From Sphingobacterium sp. FBM7-1 (GTDB lineage Bacteria; Bacteroidota; Bacteroidia; Sphingobacteriales; Sphingobacteriaceae): a stretch of DNA of 64,000 bases. The notes below the pieces were generated by a model. It ran no database searches. It was not told the origin of the DNA and was given only the letters and a program-made list of their open reading frames with translations. Made by a program: the position numbers and the translations under genes. Shown here in pieces: positions 1 through 7,870 of this stretch; the stretch's first letter is position 1; every line of letters starts with the position of its first letter. The stretch covers positions 62,001 through 126,000 of the forward strand of contig NZ_JAJEWJ010000010.1 of NCBI RefSeq assembly GCF_020687765.1, read 5' to 3'.

Positions 1-35
1 TAACGCTTGCTCCGAAGACGGCTCCAAAAAAATAA
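1..35 (+). CDS. infC: Translation initiation factor IF-3, C-terminal end only
   Basis: The frame starting at base 3 reads TLAPKTAPKK and stops at 33-35. A Lys/Ala/Pro-rich tail of this kind is usual for IF-3 in Bacteroidota, and infC precedes rpmI-rplT in most bacteria. Only the last ten codons are inside the window, so the call rests on the tail and on synteny. Confidence 0.7.
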   Translation, partial: TLAPKTAPKK

Positions 36-72
36 AGAGAATCTAACAGATTGATATAAAATTAATTTCATT

Positions 73-273
73 ATGCCAAAAGTAAAAACCAATTCCAGCG
101 CGAAAAAACGTTTCAAATTGACTGGAACAGGTAAGATTGCAAGAAAAAGTGCTTACAAAAGTCACATCTTGACAAAAAAGGAAACAAAGCAAAAACGTAA
201 TTTGACACAAACAAGTTATGTTTCTGACGCAGATATGGGCAACGTAAAACGTATGCTTGGTATCGGCAAATAA
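73..273 (+). CDS. rpmI: 50S ribosomal protein L35
   Basis: A 66-residue, very basic protein that starts [15 protein letters not shown] and has the L35 pattern of TGTGKI followed by a Lys/Arg-rich stretch; the length is typical of the family. L35 binds 23S rRNA in the large subunit. It lies 37 bases after the infC stop and 97 bases before rplT, so the three genes probably form the usual infC-rpmI-rplT operon. No L20-type leader structure was recognised in the 273-371 gap. Confidence 0.97.
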   Translation: MPKVKTNSSAKKRFKLTGTGKIARKSAYKSHILTKKETKQKRNLTQTSYVSDADMGNVKRMLGIGK

Positions 274-370
274 GTTTATTTCTATTATAATATCATTTTT
301 TTAACCGGGTATTGGGCTGTAAGATTACTGAAAAACGTAACGCCTCATACCAAACTAAATTTTAAATAAT

Positions 371-718
371 ATGCCACGTTCGGTTAACGCAGTAGCTTCG
401 AGAAGAAGAAGAAAAAGAATCATGAAAATGGCCAAAGGCTATTTCGGTTCAAGAAGCAAAGTTTATACTATTGCTAAAAATACAGTAGAAAAAGGTTTAC
501 AGTACGCTTACCGCGACCGTAAAACTAAAAAACGTGAGTTCAGAGCTTTATGGATTCAACGTATCAACGCAGGTGCTCGTCAACATGGAATTTCTTATTC
601 GCAGTTGATTGGTAAATTAAACGCTAAAAATATTGGCCTTAACCGTAAGGTTTTAGCTGATTTAGCGATGAATAATCCCGACGCTTTTAAAGCGGTAATT
701 GATACTGTTAACAAATAG
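371..718 (+). CDS. rplT: 50S ribosomal protein L20
   Basis: A 115-residue basic protein starting [17 protein letters not shown], with the conserved L20 segments [17 protein letters not shown] and [18 protein letters not shown]20 is an early-binding 23S rRNA assembly protein of the 50S subunit. The length matches the family (about 114-118). It is the last gene of the infC-rpmI-rplT group and is followed 37 bases later by a clear intrinsic terminator. Confidence 0.98.
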   Translation: MPRSVNAVASRRRRKRIMKMAKGYFGSRSKVYTIAKNTVEKGLQYAYRDRKTKKREFRALWIQRINAGARQHGISYSQLIGKLNAKNIGLNRKVLADLAMNNPDAFKAVIDTVNK

Positions 719-755
719 AGTTCTAACCGTTATCAATTTGTTAGAGATTTGAAAG

Positions 756-780
756 AGGAGCCAAGAGGCTCCTTTTTTTT
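756..780 (+). terminator. Intrinsic terminator of the rpmI-rplT operon
   Basis: The seven-base perfect stem AGGAGCC / GGCTCCT closes a four-base AAGA loop (756-773) and is followed by a run of T to 780. Confidence 0.93.
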
Positions 781-793
781 GTGCTCGATTTCG

Positions 794-867
794 GCAACGT
801 TTGCGTAACTTTTTTTTGATAAATGACTTATGTAATATAAATTGCATGTATATGCAACCGATTGCAT
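794..867 (+). promoter_or_regulatory. Candidate operators upstream of the SusC gene
   Basis: The perfect dyad TTGCAT-GTAT-ATGCAA lies at 842-857, and a further TTGCAT half-site lies at 862, 20 bases after the first. Upstream, GCAA-CGT-TTGC at 794-804 resembles the centre of a LacI-family operator but is one base shorter. All lie 34-107 bases before the SusC start. Regulator binding is inferred; no regulator gene is adjacent. Confidence 0.4.
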
Positions 868-900
868 ATATCGTATTATTTATAAACCCAGAAAAGTTCT

Positions 901-3870
901 ATGAGAGAAAAATTATTTTTGATGTGTGTACTTTTTTTCAGTATGTGGAAAAGTTATGCCCAACCATCCGAAATTGTCGGTACGGTGATCGAAGCACAGT
1001 CTAAGTTGCCGCTAGCGGGCGTTACTGTACGGTTTCAAGGAGAGACAAGTACCTCTTCTACCTCGACAGATGAATCGGGACGATTTGTGTTAAAAGCAAG
1101 TGAAGCCGCTGGAAACCTGTCGTTTAGTTTGGTAGGTTATTTAGCTCGTGAGGTAGTGTATCCAGGAGTGTCATTGCAAACTATAGCATTGACAAAAGAA
1201 AACACCGCATTGGATGAGGTGGTTGTTGTAGGGTACGGAACAGTAAGAAAACGTGACTTGACTGGTTCTGTTGTTTCGGTAAAGGGTGATGAAATAGCCA
1301 AAGTGCCTTCTGCAAATATCATCGAATCTATTCAGGGGAAAGTGCCCGGAGTAGATATTACAAGGAGTAGCGGGTCAGCTTCGTCAGGCGTTTCTATGAC
1401 TGTACGCGGAAACCGCTCTATTACCGCACAAAATGGACCTTTGTTTATTGTTGATGGTGTTCAGTATAGTAATATTCAAGATATCAATCCAAACGATATC
1501 GAATCTATGGAAATATTAAAGGATGCTTCTTCCACCGCTATTTATGGATCAAGAGGGGCTAACGGGGTTGTTATAGTCACGACAAAGAAAGGGAAAGCTG
1601 GACAGGCACGGGTGAGCGTCAATTCGTATGCTGGTGTTTCTAAGGTGGATCGATATCCTAGTGTGATGAATCTGGAGCAATGGGTAAAATTAAGAAGGGA
1701 AGCGTATCGGACTACCGGCAGATGGAATTCGGAAGCTGATGACGATAAAGCCTTCAACAATGCGGAACTCGAGGCCATTCGTAACAATGATTATATCGAC
1801 TATTTTGATTTGTTAGTTAAAGATGGTATGCAACAGAATTATCAGGTAAGTATTAACGGAGGTAGTGATAAGACGACCGTATACTTTAGCGGCGATTACA
1901 TGAATGAGCGAGGTGTTTTTGACATGGATATGACGAATCGATTTGGTGGACGGTTGAATATAGACCAGAAATTAGGGGATTATTTCAAAGCAGGAATGCA
2001 GGCGCAGGTAACGAGATATGAAATTGATAAGCGAAGAGATCCGTTAAACCAAGCGAATAAGATTAATCCACTGGGACGGGTGTATGACGATGCCGGAAAG
2101 TTGATTATGTATCCATTAAGTGGTTCAGCAATCAGTCCGTTGGCCGATATGGAACCGAATGCTTATAAAGCGGAAGGTAATATCACGCGTACCCTCACGA
2201 ACGCTTATGTAGAACTGACGAACTGGAAAGGTTTTTCGGGAAAATCGACGTTAGGTGTTACGTTTACGAATACACGTGATGGATCTTATGCAGGTTCGTA
2301 TACTATAGATCGTAATGGTTCTTTTTCCAAAGCAACCTATGACGCAGGAAACAGTTACTTGATTAATATGGAAAATGTATTGTCCTATCAAAAAGAAATT
2401 GAGGATCATAACTTTACGTTGACGGCTGTTAATAGTTTTCTTTGGAACCGTTCGGATAATATCAATGCTTCAGGAGAGGAATTGTTATTAGATGGTCAGT
2501 TGTTTTATGCGTTAGGCAATGCGAGAAGAAATTTAGCTACCAATACGAATTATTCGATGAATAATTTGGTTTCTTTCGCGGGTCGCTTGAACTATGCGTA
2601 TAAAGGAAAATATTTATTAACGGCTACGGGTCGTACGGATGGTTCTTCTATTCTGGCTCAAGGCCGGAAATGGGCTTTCTTTCCTTCAGTAGCAGCAGCA
2701 TGGCGTATGGTAGATGAAAATTTTATGGCAGATCAAAATACATTTAGTGAATTAAAATTGAGGGCGAGCTATGGAAAGGCAGGGAATTATGCAGTCGACC
2801 CGTATTCCACGCAGAATAGTTTGACAAGGGTGGCGTTTGGCTGGGACGAGGAGCAAGCTACTGGATACACATTTTCACCTCGTATAGGTAACTATGGCCT
2901 AGGTTGGGAAATTACAGCCACGACAAATATCGGGGTTGATTTTGGTTTTTTGCAAAACCGGATTAATGCGTCCATCGATCTTTATGATTCGCGTACCAGT
3001 GATTTACTCCTTGAGCGGGGTCTTCCTCCTACAACAGGAGTAACTTCTGTGATACAGAACGTGGGCAAAACCCGGAATAGAGGTGTCGAGATTGCGGTGA
3101 ATGCGGATCTCCTACGAGAGCGTGCGTTTAATTGGAATTCCGGATTGTCGTTCACTAGCAATAAAGAAGAAATTGTGGAACTGGTAACAAAAGATGATGA
3201 TATCGGCAATGGTTGGTTCATCGGTCACCCTACGAGCGTTTTTTACGATTATGATAAGGTTGGCATATGGCAATTGGGAGAAGAAGCGGAAGCCGCAAAA
3301 TGGGGACAAGAACCTGGGGATATACGGGTAAAGGATATCAATGGAGACGGGAAGATCGATGCTTCGAGCGATCGTATTATTTTGGGGTCGCCTCGTCCGA
3401 AATGGCTGATTGGCTGGGATAATACATTTACTTATAAAGGCTTTGATCTGAATGTATATATATTCGCGCGGTGGGGACAATTGATTCAGCCGAATTTCTT
3501 AAGAAGGTATGATCCACAGGGTTTAGGGCAAAGTACCGCTGCGATCGACTATTGGACGCCTGAAAACCCGACGAATGCTTACCCGAGACCAAATTCAGGA
3601 ACTTCACTTAATAGTATGCTTTATACCAGTACACTGGGGTATGTAGATGGTTCATTTATTAGGGTGCGTAACTTATCGCTCGGTTATACGTTTGACAGCA
3701 ATGTTCTAAGATCGGGATTTGTTAAGAACCTAAGGGTCTATGGAACTGCTCGAAATCCTTTTACATGGACAAAAGCAAACGAATTAAAAGAGTATGATCC
3801 GGAACGTGGTGGGTCAGAAAATTTTCCGATGACAAAATTATTTGTGTTTGGGGTAAATATTGGATTTTAA
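901..3870 (+). CDS. SusC/RagA-type TonB-dependent outer-membrane receptor
   Basis: A 989-residue outer-membrane transporter. In order: a signal peptide (1-20, cleavage after SYA), a carboxypeptidase-D-like regulatory beta-sandwich (about 23-100), a short hinge with ALDEVVVVGYG at 103-113 as is standard for SusC, a plug domain (about 115-225) and a 22-strand-type barrel to the end. The protein ends in an aromatic residue (GVNIGF), as barrels do. It should form the pore under the SusD lid encoded next and draw energy from TonB-ExbBD. No glycoside hydrolase or sulfatase is nearby, so the substrate (glycan, peptide or other nutrient) cannot be told. Its 3' end overlaps a possible early SusD start. 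Confidence 0.95.
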   Translation: MREKLFLMCVLFFSMWKSYAQPSEIVGTVIEAQSKLPLAGVTVRFQGETSTSSTSTDESGRFVLKASEAAGNLSFSLVGYLAREVVYPGVSLQTIALTKENTALDEVVVVGYGTVRKRDLTGSVVSVKGDEIAKVPSANIIESIQGKVPGVDITRSSGSASSGVSMTVRGNRSITAQNGPLFIVDGVQYSNIQDINPNDIESMEILKDASSTAIYGSRGANGVVIVTTKKGKAGQARVSVNSYAGVSKVDRYPSVMNLEQWVKLRREAYRTTGRWNSEADDDKAFNNAELEAIRNNDYIDYFDLLVKDGMQQNYQVSINGGSDKTTVYFSGDYMNERGVFDMDMTNRFGGRLNIDQKLGDYFKAGMQAQVTRYEIDKRRDPLNQANKINPLGRVYDDAGKLIMYPLSGSAISPLADMEPNAYKAEGNITRTLTNAYVELTNWKGFSGKSTLGVTFTNTRDGSYAGSYTIDRNGSFSKATYDAGNSYLINMENVLSYQKEIEDHNFTLTAVNSFLWNRSDNINASGEELLLDGQLFYALGNARRNLATNTNYSMNNLVSFAGRLNYAYKGKYLLTATGRTDGSSILAQGRKWAFFPSVAAAWRMVDENFMADQNTFSELKLRASYGKAGNYAVDPYSTQNSLTRVAFGWDEEQATGYTFSPRIGNYGLGWEITATTNIGVDFGFLQNRINASIDLYDSRTSDLLLERGLPPTTGVTSVIQNVGKTRNRGVEIAVNADLLRERAFNWNSGLSFTSNKEEIVELVTKDDDIGNGWFIGHPTSVFYDYDKVGIWQLGEEAEAAKWGQEPGDIRVKDINGDGKIDASSDRIILGSPRPKWLIGWDNTFTYKGFDLNVYIFARWGQLIQPNFLRRYDPQGLGQSTAAIDYWTPENPTNAYPRPNSGTSLNSMLYTSTLGYVDGSFIRVRNLSLGYTFDSNVLRSGFVKNLRVYGTARNPFTWTKANELKEYDPERGGSENFPMTKLFVFGVNIGF

Positions 3871-3883
3871 AAGAAGAGATATA

Positions 3884-5515
3884 ATGAGAAATATAATTTT
3901 TAAGCTAGCGGCGGGAGCTTTATTGATAAATATGAATGTATCCTGTAGTGATATATTGGAGGAGTATAATCCAAGTGGTATTACAGCAGAGACGGTATAC
4001 ACCACTCCGGATGGTTTCGAAACACTGGTTAATGCTGCCTACTCTTATCAACGGTGGTGGTATGGAAAAGAGGAAGGATATAGTCTCTCTGAAATGGGAA
4101 CAGATCTCTGGATGAGTGGGGCGGGAGATGTTTATCCGGATTTAACAAAGTATGTAAATCTGCAGAGTAATAACGGGGCAGTAACTACAGAATGGAAAGC
4201 ACTATATGCGGCGGTTAATATTTGTAATGCTGGAATTGGCCGGATAGCAGATGCTGGACTTGATGAAGAATTGATGAATATACGCCTAGCTGAATTAAGA
4301 TTTTTGCGGGCATTTTATTATTGGCATATTGTAGAGACCTGGGGTAATGTGCATTTAACTACGGATGAAACCAGTGGTATTGTAACGACGGCCAATAAGA
4401 CTTCGGTCGACGAGTTCTATAAATTAATAGAGGAAGACTTGTTATTCGCTGTAAAGCATTTGCCCAGAACGACTAGTGATTATGGACGGGTTACTAATCC
4501 TGCAGCACAAGCATTTCTTTCTAGAATGTATTTAGTTACCGGAAATAATGAAAAGGCCAATCAATTTGCGACGAGCGTAATCAATGGGAATTTTGGTTTC
4601 GAGCTGGAGTCGAACTATGCAGACCTTTGGGAAATGTCTAATCTTAAAAGCAAGGAAGTTGTTTACGCGATAAATTATTCGACTAATCTGGCGTTAAATG
4701 ATATTCAAAATAATATTCTCAATCCGCTAGGCCATAGTCGGGGCAGTAATACGGGACACCTCATGTTTATTATGAAATATGATACGGAGACAGGTATGAT
4801 GCGAGATATAGAAAATGGTAGACCCTTCAATAGATATATGCCGACTCGATTTTTATTGGATTTATATCCAGAAGGAGATGCGCGATATGAAGGAAGCTTT
4901 AAAGATGTTTTCTATGTAAACAATCCCATTGGTAACCTATCGTTAGGTGACACGGCTGTTTACGTTACACGAGAATCAATAACCGCTACAGGTAAAGCGT
5001 ATAAGACTTACGATCGGAATTATATGTATCAGACAGACGGTAAAGTGAAAGATCAATTGCGCTATCCTACACTTCGTAAATTTTTGGATAACACCCGTGC
5101 ATCAGCCAATGAGGCACAAAGTGCAAGGGATGTATTTGTAATCCGCTTCGCCGAGCTATATCTAAATGCTGCAGAAGCACAACTGAAATTAGGAAATATA
5201 GATTCCGCTGCACATTGGGTGAATATCGTTCGCGATCGGGCAGCTAAACCGGGCTTCGAAGATCAGATGGAAGTTAGTCCATCTGAGATTACGCTAGATT
5301 TTATTTTAGATGAGCGCGCGAGGGAATTTGCGGGAGAGCAAATTCGTTGGTTTGACCTCAAACGGACGGGGAAATTGTTAGAGAGGGTAAAAGCGCACAA
5401 CCCAGATGTAGCATCTACCGTGCAAAATTATCACGTGCTCCGACCTATTCCTCAAGAGCAACTTGACGCAATTTTTAATAAAGCAGAGTTCACCCAAAAT
5501 GAGGGATATCAATAA
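3884..5515 (+). CDS. SusD/RagB-type nutrient-binding outer-membrane lipoprotein
   Basis: A 543-residue partner of the preceding SusC. The start at 3884 is chosen because it follows an AAGAAGAGA ribosome-binding-like stretch and opens directly on a lipoprotein signal ending in MNVSC. An upstream TTG at 3860 would put a charged stretch before the signal. The acidic CSDILEE after the cysteine fits the Bacteroidota surface-export signal. SusD features include the TPR-like N-terminal helices (LAELRFLRAFYYWHIVETWG) and the C-terminal RFAELYLNAAEAQ and DERAREFAGEQIRWFDLKR motifs. It acts as the lid that captures substrate for the SusC pore. It is the last gene of the pair and is followed by a terminator. 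Confidence 0.94.
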   Translation: MRNIIFKLAAGALLINMNVSCSDILEEYNPSGITAETVYTTPDGFETLVNAAYSYQRWWYGKEEGYSLSEMGTDLWMSGAGDVYPDLTKYVNLQSNNGAVTTEWKALYAAVNICNAGIGRIADAGLDEELMNIRLAELRFLRAFYYWHIVETWGNVHLTTDETSGIVTTANKTSVDEFYKLIEEDLLFAVKHLPRTTSDYGRVTNPAAQAFLSRMYLVTGNNEKANQFATSVINGNFGFELESNYADLWEMSNLKSKEVVYAINYSTNLALNDIQNNILNPLGHSRGSNTGHLMFIMKYDTETGMMRDIENGRPFNRYMPTRFLLDLYPEGDARYEGSFKDVFYVNNPIGNLSLGDTAVYVTRESITATGKAYKTYDRNYMYQTDGKVKDQLRYPTLRKFLDNTRASANEAQSARDVFVIRFAELYLNAAEAQLKLGNIDSAAHWVNIVRDRAAKPGFEDQMEVSPSEITLDFILDERAREFAGEQIRWFDLKRTGKLLERVKAHNPDVASTVQNYHVLRPIPQEQLDAIFNKAEFTQNEGYQ

Positions 5516-5534
5516 AAATCATTTAACTTAAAAC

Positions 5535-5570
5535 AAAAAGAGGCTGTCTCAAAAGGATAGTCTCTTTTTT
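5535..5570 (+). terminator. Intrinsic terminator after the SusD gene
   Basis: A 14-base stem with two or three G-T pairs (AAAAAGAGGCTGTC against GATAGTCTCTTTTT) closes a seven-base loop and ends in six T. It is symmetrical enough to work in both directions. Confidence 0.85.
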
Positions 5571-5768
5571 ATTTGGGACAATTTTGGTGTTTAAGGCATG
5601 GGAATGCTTTGAATCCTCGTTGTTTTCTTGAGCGGGATGATACGCAATATCGGCTAAGAGGTTTATACTTTTGGTGGACATTTCCGTGGGTAAAGGCAAA
5701 TAATATGCGCGTATCGCGTATCTTTGTTGTTGTTTGTAAAGGGGCTGTGCCGACATTATGACCGCGGA

Positions 5769-5852
5769 GTACTTCGATCTGTCGTCGGAGTACTTCGATC
5801 TGTCGTCGGGGTACTTCGATCTGTCGCCGGGGTACATGAACACATCGGCGAG
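5769..5852. repeat. Tandem 21-bp repeat, array 1 (4 units)
   Basis: The unit begins GTACTTCGATCTGTCGTCGG plus one base. GTAC starts at 5769, 5790, 5811 and 5832, exactly 21 bases apart. The first three units are nearly identical and the fourth is diverged after GTAC. Confidence 0.9.
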
Positions 5853-6224
5853 GTAGTCGGCGTTTCTGTTGGGCAATACAGCGTATAGGATGACGTAGGA
5901 GATACGCGAGTAGAGCTACTTTATACTGTCGTATCTATACAATGCTGCGTAGTCGGGCTCGCGTGTCATAATGTTAGCTGAGTGTAAGGTGCAGTCGGGG
6001 TACTTAGTCTTCGTTTCGCTCGACTTGAGGATCATGATGTATACATAAATGGCCAGCTAGTGCTATCGCATCATGGTGTTGGTCTTCATGCTCGTGCGGA
6101 TAGACTAGCTCGTGATGTTGATACCCTAACCAAGCGTTAAATCCCTCTACTTCGTCACCTTGTGCCCCTAGCATGCGAGCATGATGCCCATCATAGCCAC
6201 ATGGAAAGATGTCTTACTCGCCGC

Positions 6225-6392
6225 GTACCTCGCCGTCCTCGTGATGTACTCCGTCGTCCTCGTGATGTACTCCGTCGTCCTCGTGATGTACTCCGTCGTC
6301 CTCGTAATGTACCCCGCCGTTCTCGTGAAGTACCCCGCCGTTCTCGTGAAGTACGCCGTCGTCCTCGTGATGTACTCCGCCGCCGTGATGAT
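6225..6392. repeat. Tandem 21-bp repeat, array 2 (8 units)
   Basis: The unit is GTACTCCGTCGTCCTCGTGA plus one base. GTAC starts at 6225, 6246, 6267, 6288, 6309, 6330, 6351 and 6372 with no slip. Units differ by a few substitutions (TCC/CCC/GCC after GTAC, GTC/GTT). The core GTAC(T/C)(T/C)CG is shared with array 1. Confidence 0.93.
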
Positions 6393-6522
6393 GTTGTTGT
6401 ACGAAATGCCCCTAAAGCGATCAAATGCCATCAAAAAAAATGTTTTACTGACAATGAATAATGTTTTTCAGTATGCTTTTTACACCTGTATTCTCTCAGG
6501 TATCAACACTTAAATAGGTCAC

Positions 6523-6555
6523 AAAAAAACCGTCTCATAACTGCTTATGAGACGG
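6523..6555 (-). terminator. Intrinsic terminator of the minus-strand bamA-skp operon
   Basis: A perfect 11-base stem CCGTCTCATAA / TTATGAGACGG with a CTGC loop (6530-6555). On the minus strand it is followed by seven T (6529-6523). It lies 38 bases after the stop of the last operon gene. Confidence 0.95.
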
Positions 6556-6593
6556 CCTCTGTGTTTTATCCTTTATTAAAACTTTTCAAAAGA

Positions 6594-7175
6594 CTATTCT
6601 GCAGGCACTGCAGGGGTAACCGGTTGTGCATCCGGACTTATACCTAATTTAGAGCGCACGTCCATGGATATATCTTCGCCTCCTTGGAAATAAATGACGC
6701 TTCCAGAAGAAGTATCCAAAATGTAAGCATATCCTTTTTCTTTTGCTACCGCATTAATAGCAGTTATCACTTTTGTTTGGATAGGGTTTAAAAGTTCTTG
6801 TTGCTTTTTACCTAAATCTTCTTGTGCAACGCGTTGTACTTCTTGTATACGTTGTTCGATGTTTTGAAGTTCCTGACCTAAAACCTGTAATTCTGCATCA
6901 ATTGTTTCCTTATTGGCCTCACTACGACTTCTGTATTTTTCGTTAGCCTCAGTCTGTTTCTTCTGAAACTCTGCATACATTCCCTGTAGCTCTTGTGTTT
7001 TGGTTTCATTTAAGGTTCTCAACTGATCATTCGCTGTTTTAAATTCAGGAGTCAATTGAAAAATCTCATCCGCATTGATATGACCAATTTTTTGTTGGGC
7101 ATTTACGTTTTGTACACCCAAAAATACCACCGCTCCTAAAGCTAAACTTCTAAATAAACTTTTCATTCTTCTCAT
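6594..7175 (-). CDS. OmpH/Skp-family periplasmic chaperone
   Basis: A 193-residue protein with a signal peptide ending in NVNA|Q, then the OmpH start QKIGHINADEIFQLTPEF and a long coiled coil rich in Gln/Glu/Lys (about residues 45-130), ending in a small beta region (YAYILDTSSGSVIYF). Skp trimers hold unfolded outer-membrane proteins in the periplasm on the way to BamA. The start at 7175 avoids a hydrophilic 12-residue extension; the next Met at 7166 is equally possible. It is the second of two adjacent paralogues and the last gene of the bamA operon. The C-terminus is Pro/Ala-rich (DAQPVTPAVPAE). Confidence 0.92.
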   Translation of the reverse strand: MRRMKSLFRSLALGAVVFLGVQNVNAQQKIGHINADEIFQLTPEFKTANDQLRTLNETKTQELQGMYAEFQKKQTEANEKYRSRSEANKETIDAELQVLGQELQNIEQRIQEVQRVAQEDLGKKQQELLNPIQTKVITAINAVAKEKGYAYILDTSSGSVIYFQGGEDISMDVRSKLGISPDAQPVTPAVPAE

Positions 7176-7282
7176 TTTAATCGTTTTGCTTGCGTCTTTT
7201 TGATCAACCAAGCCACTTTTTTGTTTTTAAATCTACCGTTGATAATTAATTGAAACTTGTTGTTACAAGTATAGTAAAAAAA

Positions 7283-7825
7283 TTAATTTGCCAAGCTAGG
7301 ATTAGGTTTTAATCCTAATTTTGTAATGATCTCATTACTTTTGTCTAAACTGGGATTAGCGAATACAATCGCTACCTCACTGCCTTTGTCTAGGATAAGG
7401 TCCAGACTTTCGTTTTTTGCTAATTCCTGAATGGCTTTTGAAACACGGTCCTGGATAGGTTGTATCAAACGTGTTCGTTCTTTGAAAAGATCTCCTTCGA
7501 AACCAAATTTTTGGCGTTGAAATTCTTTTACTTCTTTTTCTTTGTTAACAATTTCGTCTTCTCTGCGGCGACGCATGTCTTCATTTAACAGTACTTGATC
7601 GTTTTGATAAGCTTGGTACAGTTTTTCAATTTCTTCGTATTGTTTATCGACTTGCGCTTGCCAATTGCCGGAAAGTTCATCTAACTGTTTTTGAGCAGCT
7701 GTGTATTCTGGTATATGTTTTAAGATATATTCAGAATCCACATATGCTAAGCGCTGAGCGGAAGCTAAGGTTACGGAACCTATAATCAAGCTAATGACAA
7801 ATATTACCTTTTTCATATATTTCAA
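7283..7825 (-). CDS. OmpH/Skp-family periplasmic chaperone, paralogue
   Basis: A 180-residue protein with a signal peptide (cleavage after ASA, residue 23) followed by QRLAYVDSEYILKHIPEY, the OmpH family start, and a charged coiled coil (about 40-115). It lies 45 bases after bamA in the same direction and 72 bases before the second OmpH gene. Tandem skp genes after bamA are the rule in Bacteroidota. Its expected role is chaperoning of outer-membrane proteins in the periplasm. A start at the second Met (7816) is possible. Confidence 0.92.
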   Translation of the reverse strand: MKYMKKVIFVISLIIGSVTLASAQRLAYVDSEYILKHIPEYTAAQKQLDELSGNWQAQVDKQYEEIEKLYQAYQNDQVLLNEDMRRRREDEIVNKEKEVKEFQRQKFGFEGDLFKERTRLIQPIQDRVSKAIQELAKNESLDLILDKGSEVAIVFANPSLDKSNEIITKLGLKPNPSLAN

Positions 7826-7870
7826 ATTATTTATTATCTAAATTTTAGGACAACAATGGTTCCAAAAAGT

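Larger units (their letters stand above)
5574..6522. other. Gene-less GC-rich tract between two terminators
   Basis: About 950 bases without a credible gene. Open frames exist on both strands only because the repeat period of 21 is a multiple of three. Two tandem arrays lie at 5769 and 6225. Between them, weak copies of the GTAC core stay on the register of the first array (GTAG at 5853 and 5895, CTAC at 5916, ATAC at 5937, GTAC at 6000). The tract may be one decayed minisatellite. No RNA gene was recognised. Confidence 0.6.

Noticed and set aside
3860..3883. TTG start for the SusD gene overlapping susC
   Set aside because: The ATG at 3884 has a better upstream sequence and opens directly on the lipoprotein signal.
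5523..5876. 117-codon minus-strand frame with repeated DDRSKY units
   Set aside because: It is produced by the 21-bp repeat, whose period keeps all frames open, and by the terminator. It has no plausible start region and no protein-like ends.
6162..6513. Four overlapping open frames on both strands
   Set aside because: They exist only because array 2 has a period divisible by three and lacks stops. The peptides are simple repeats with no signal or domain.
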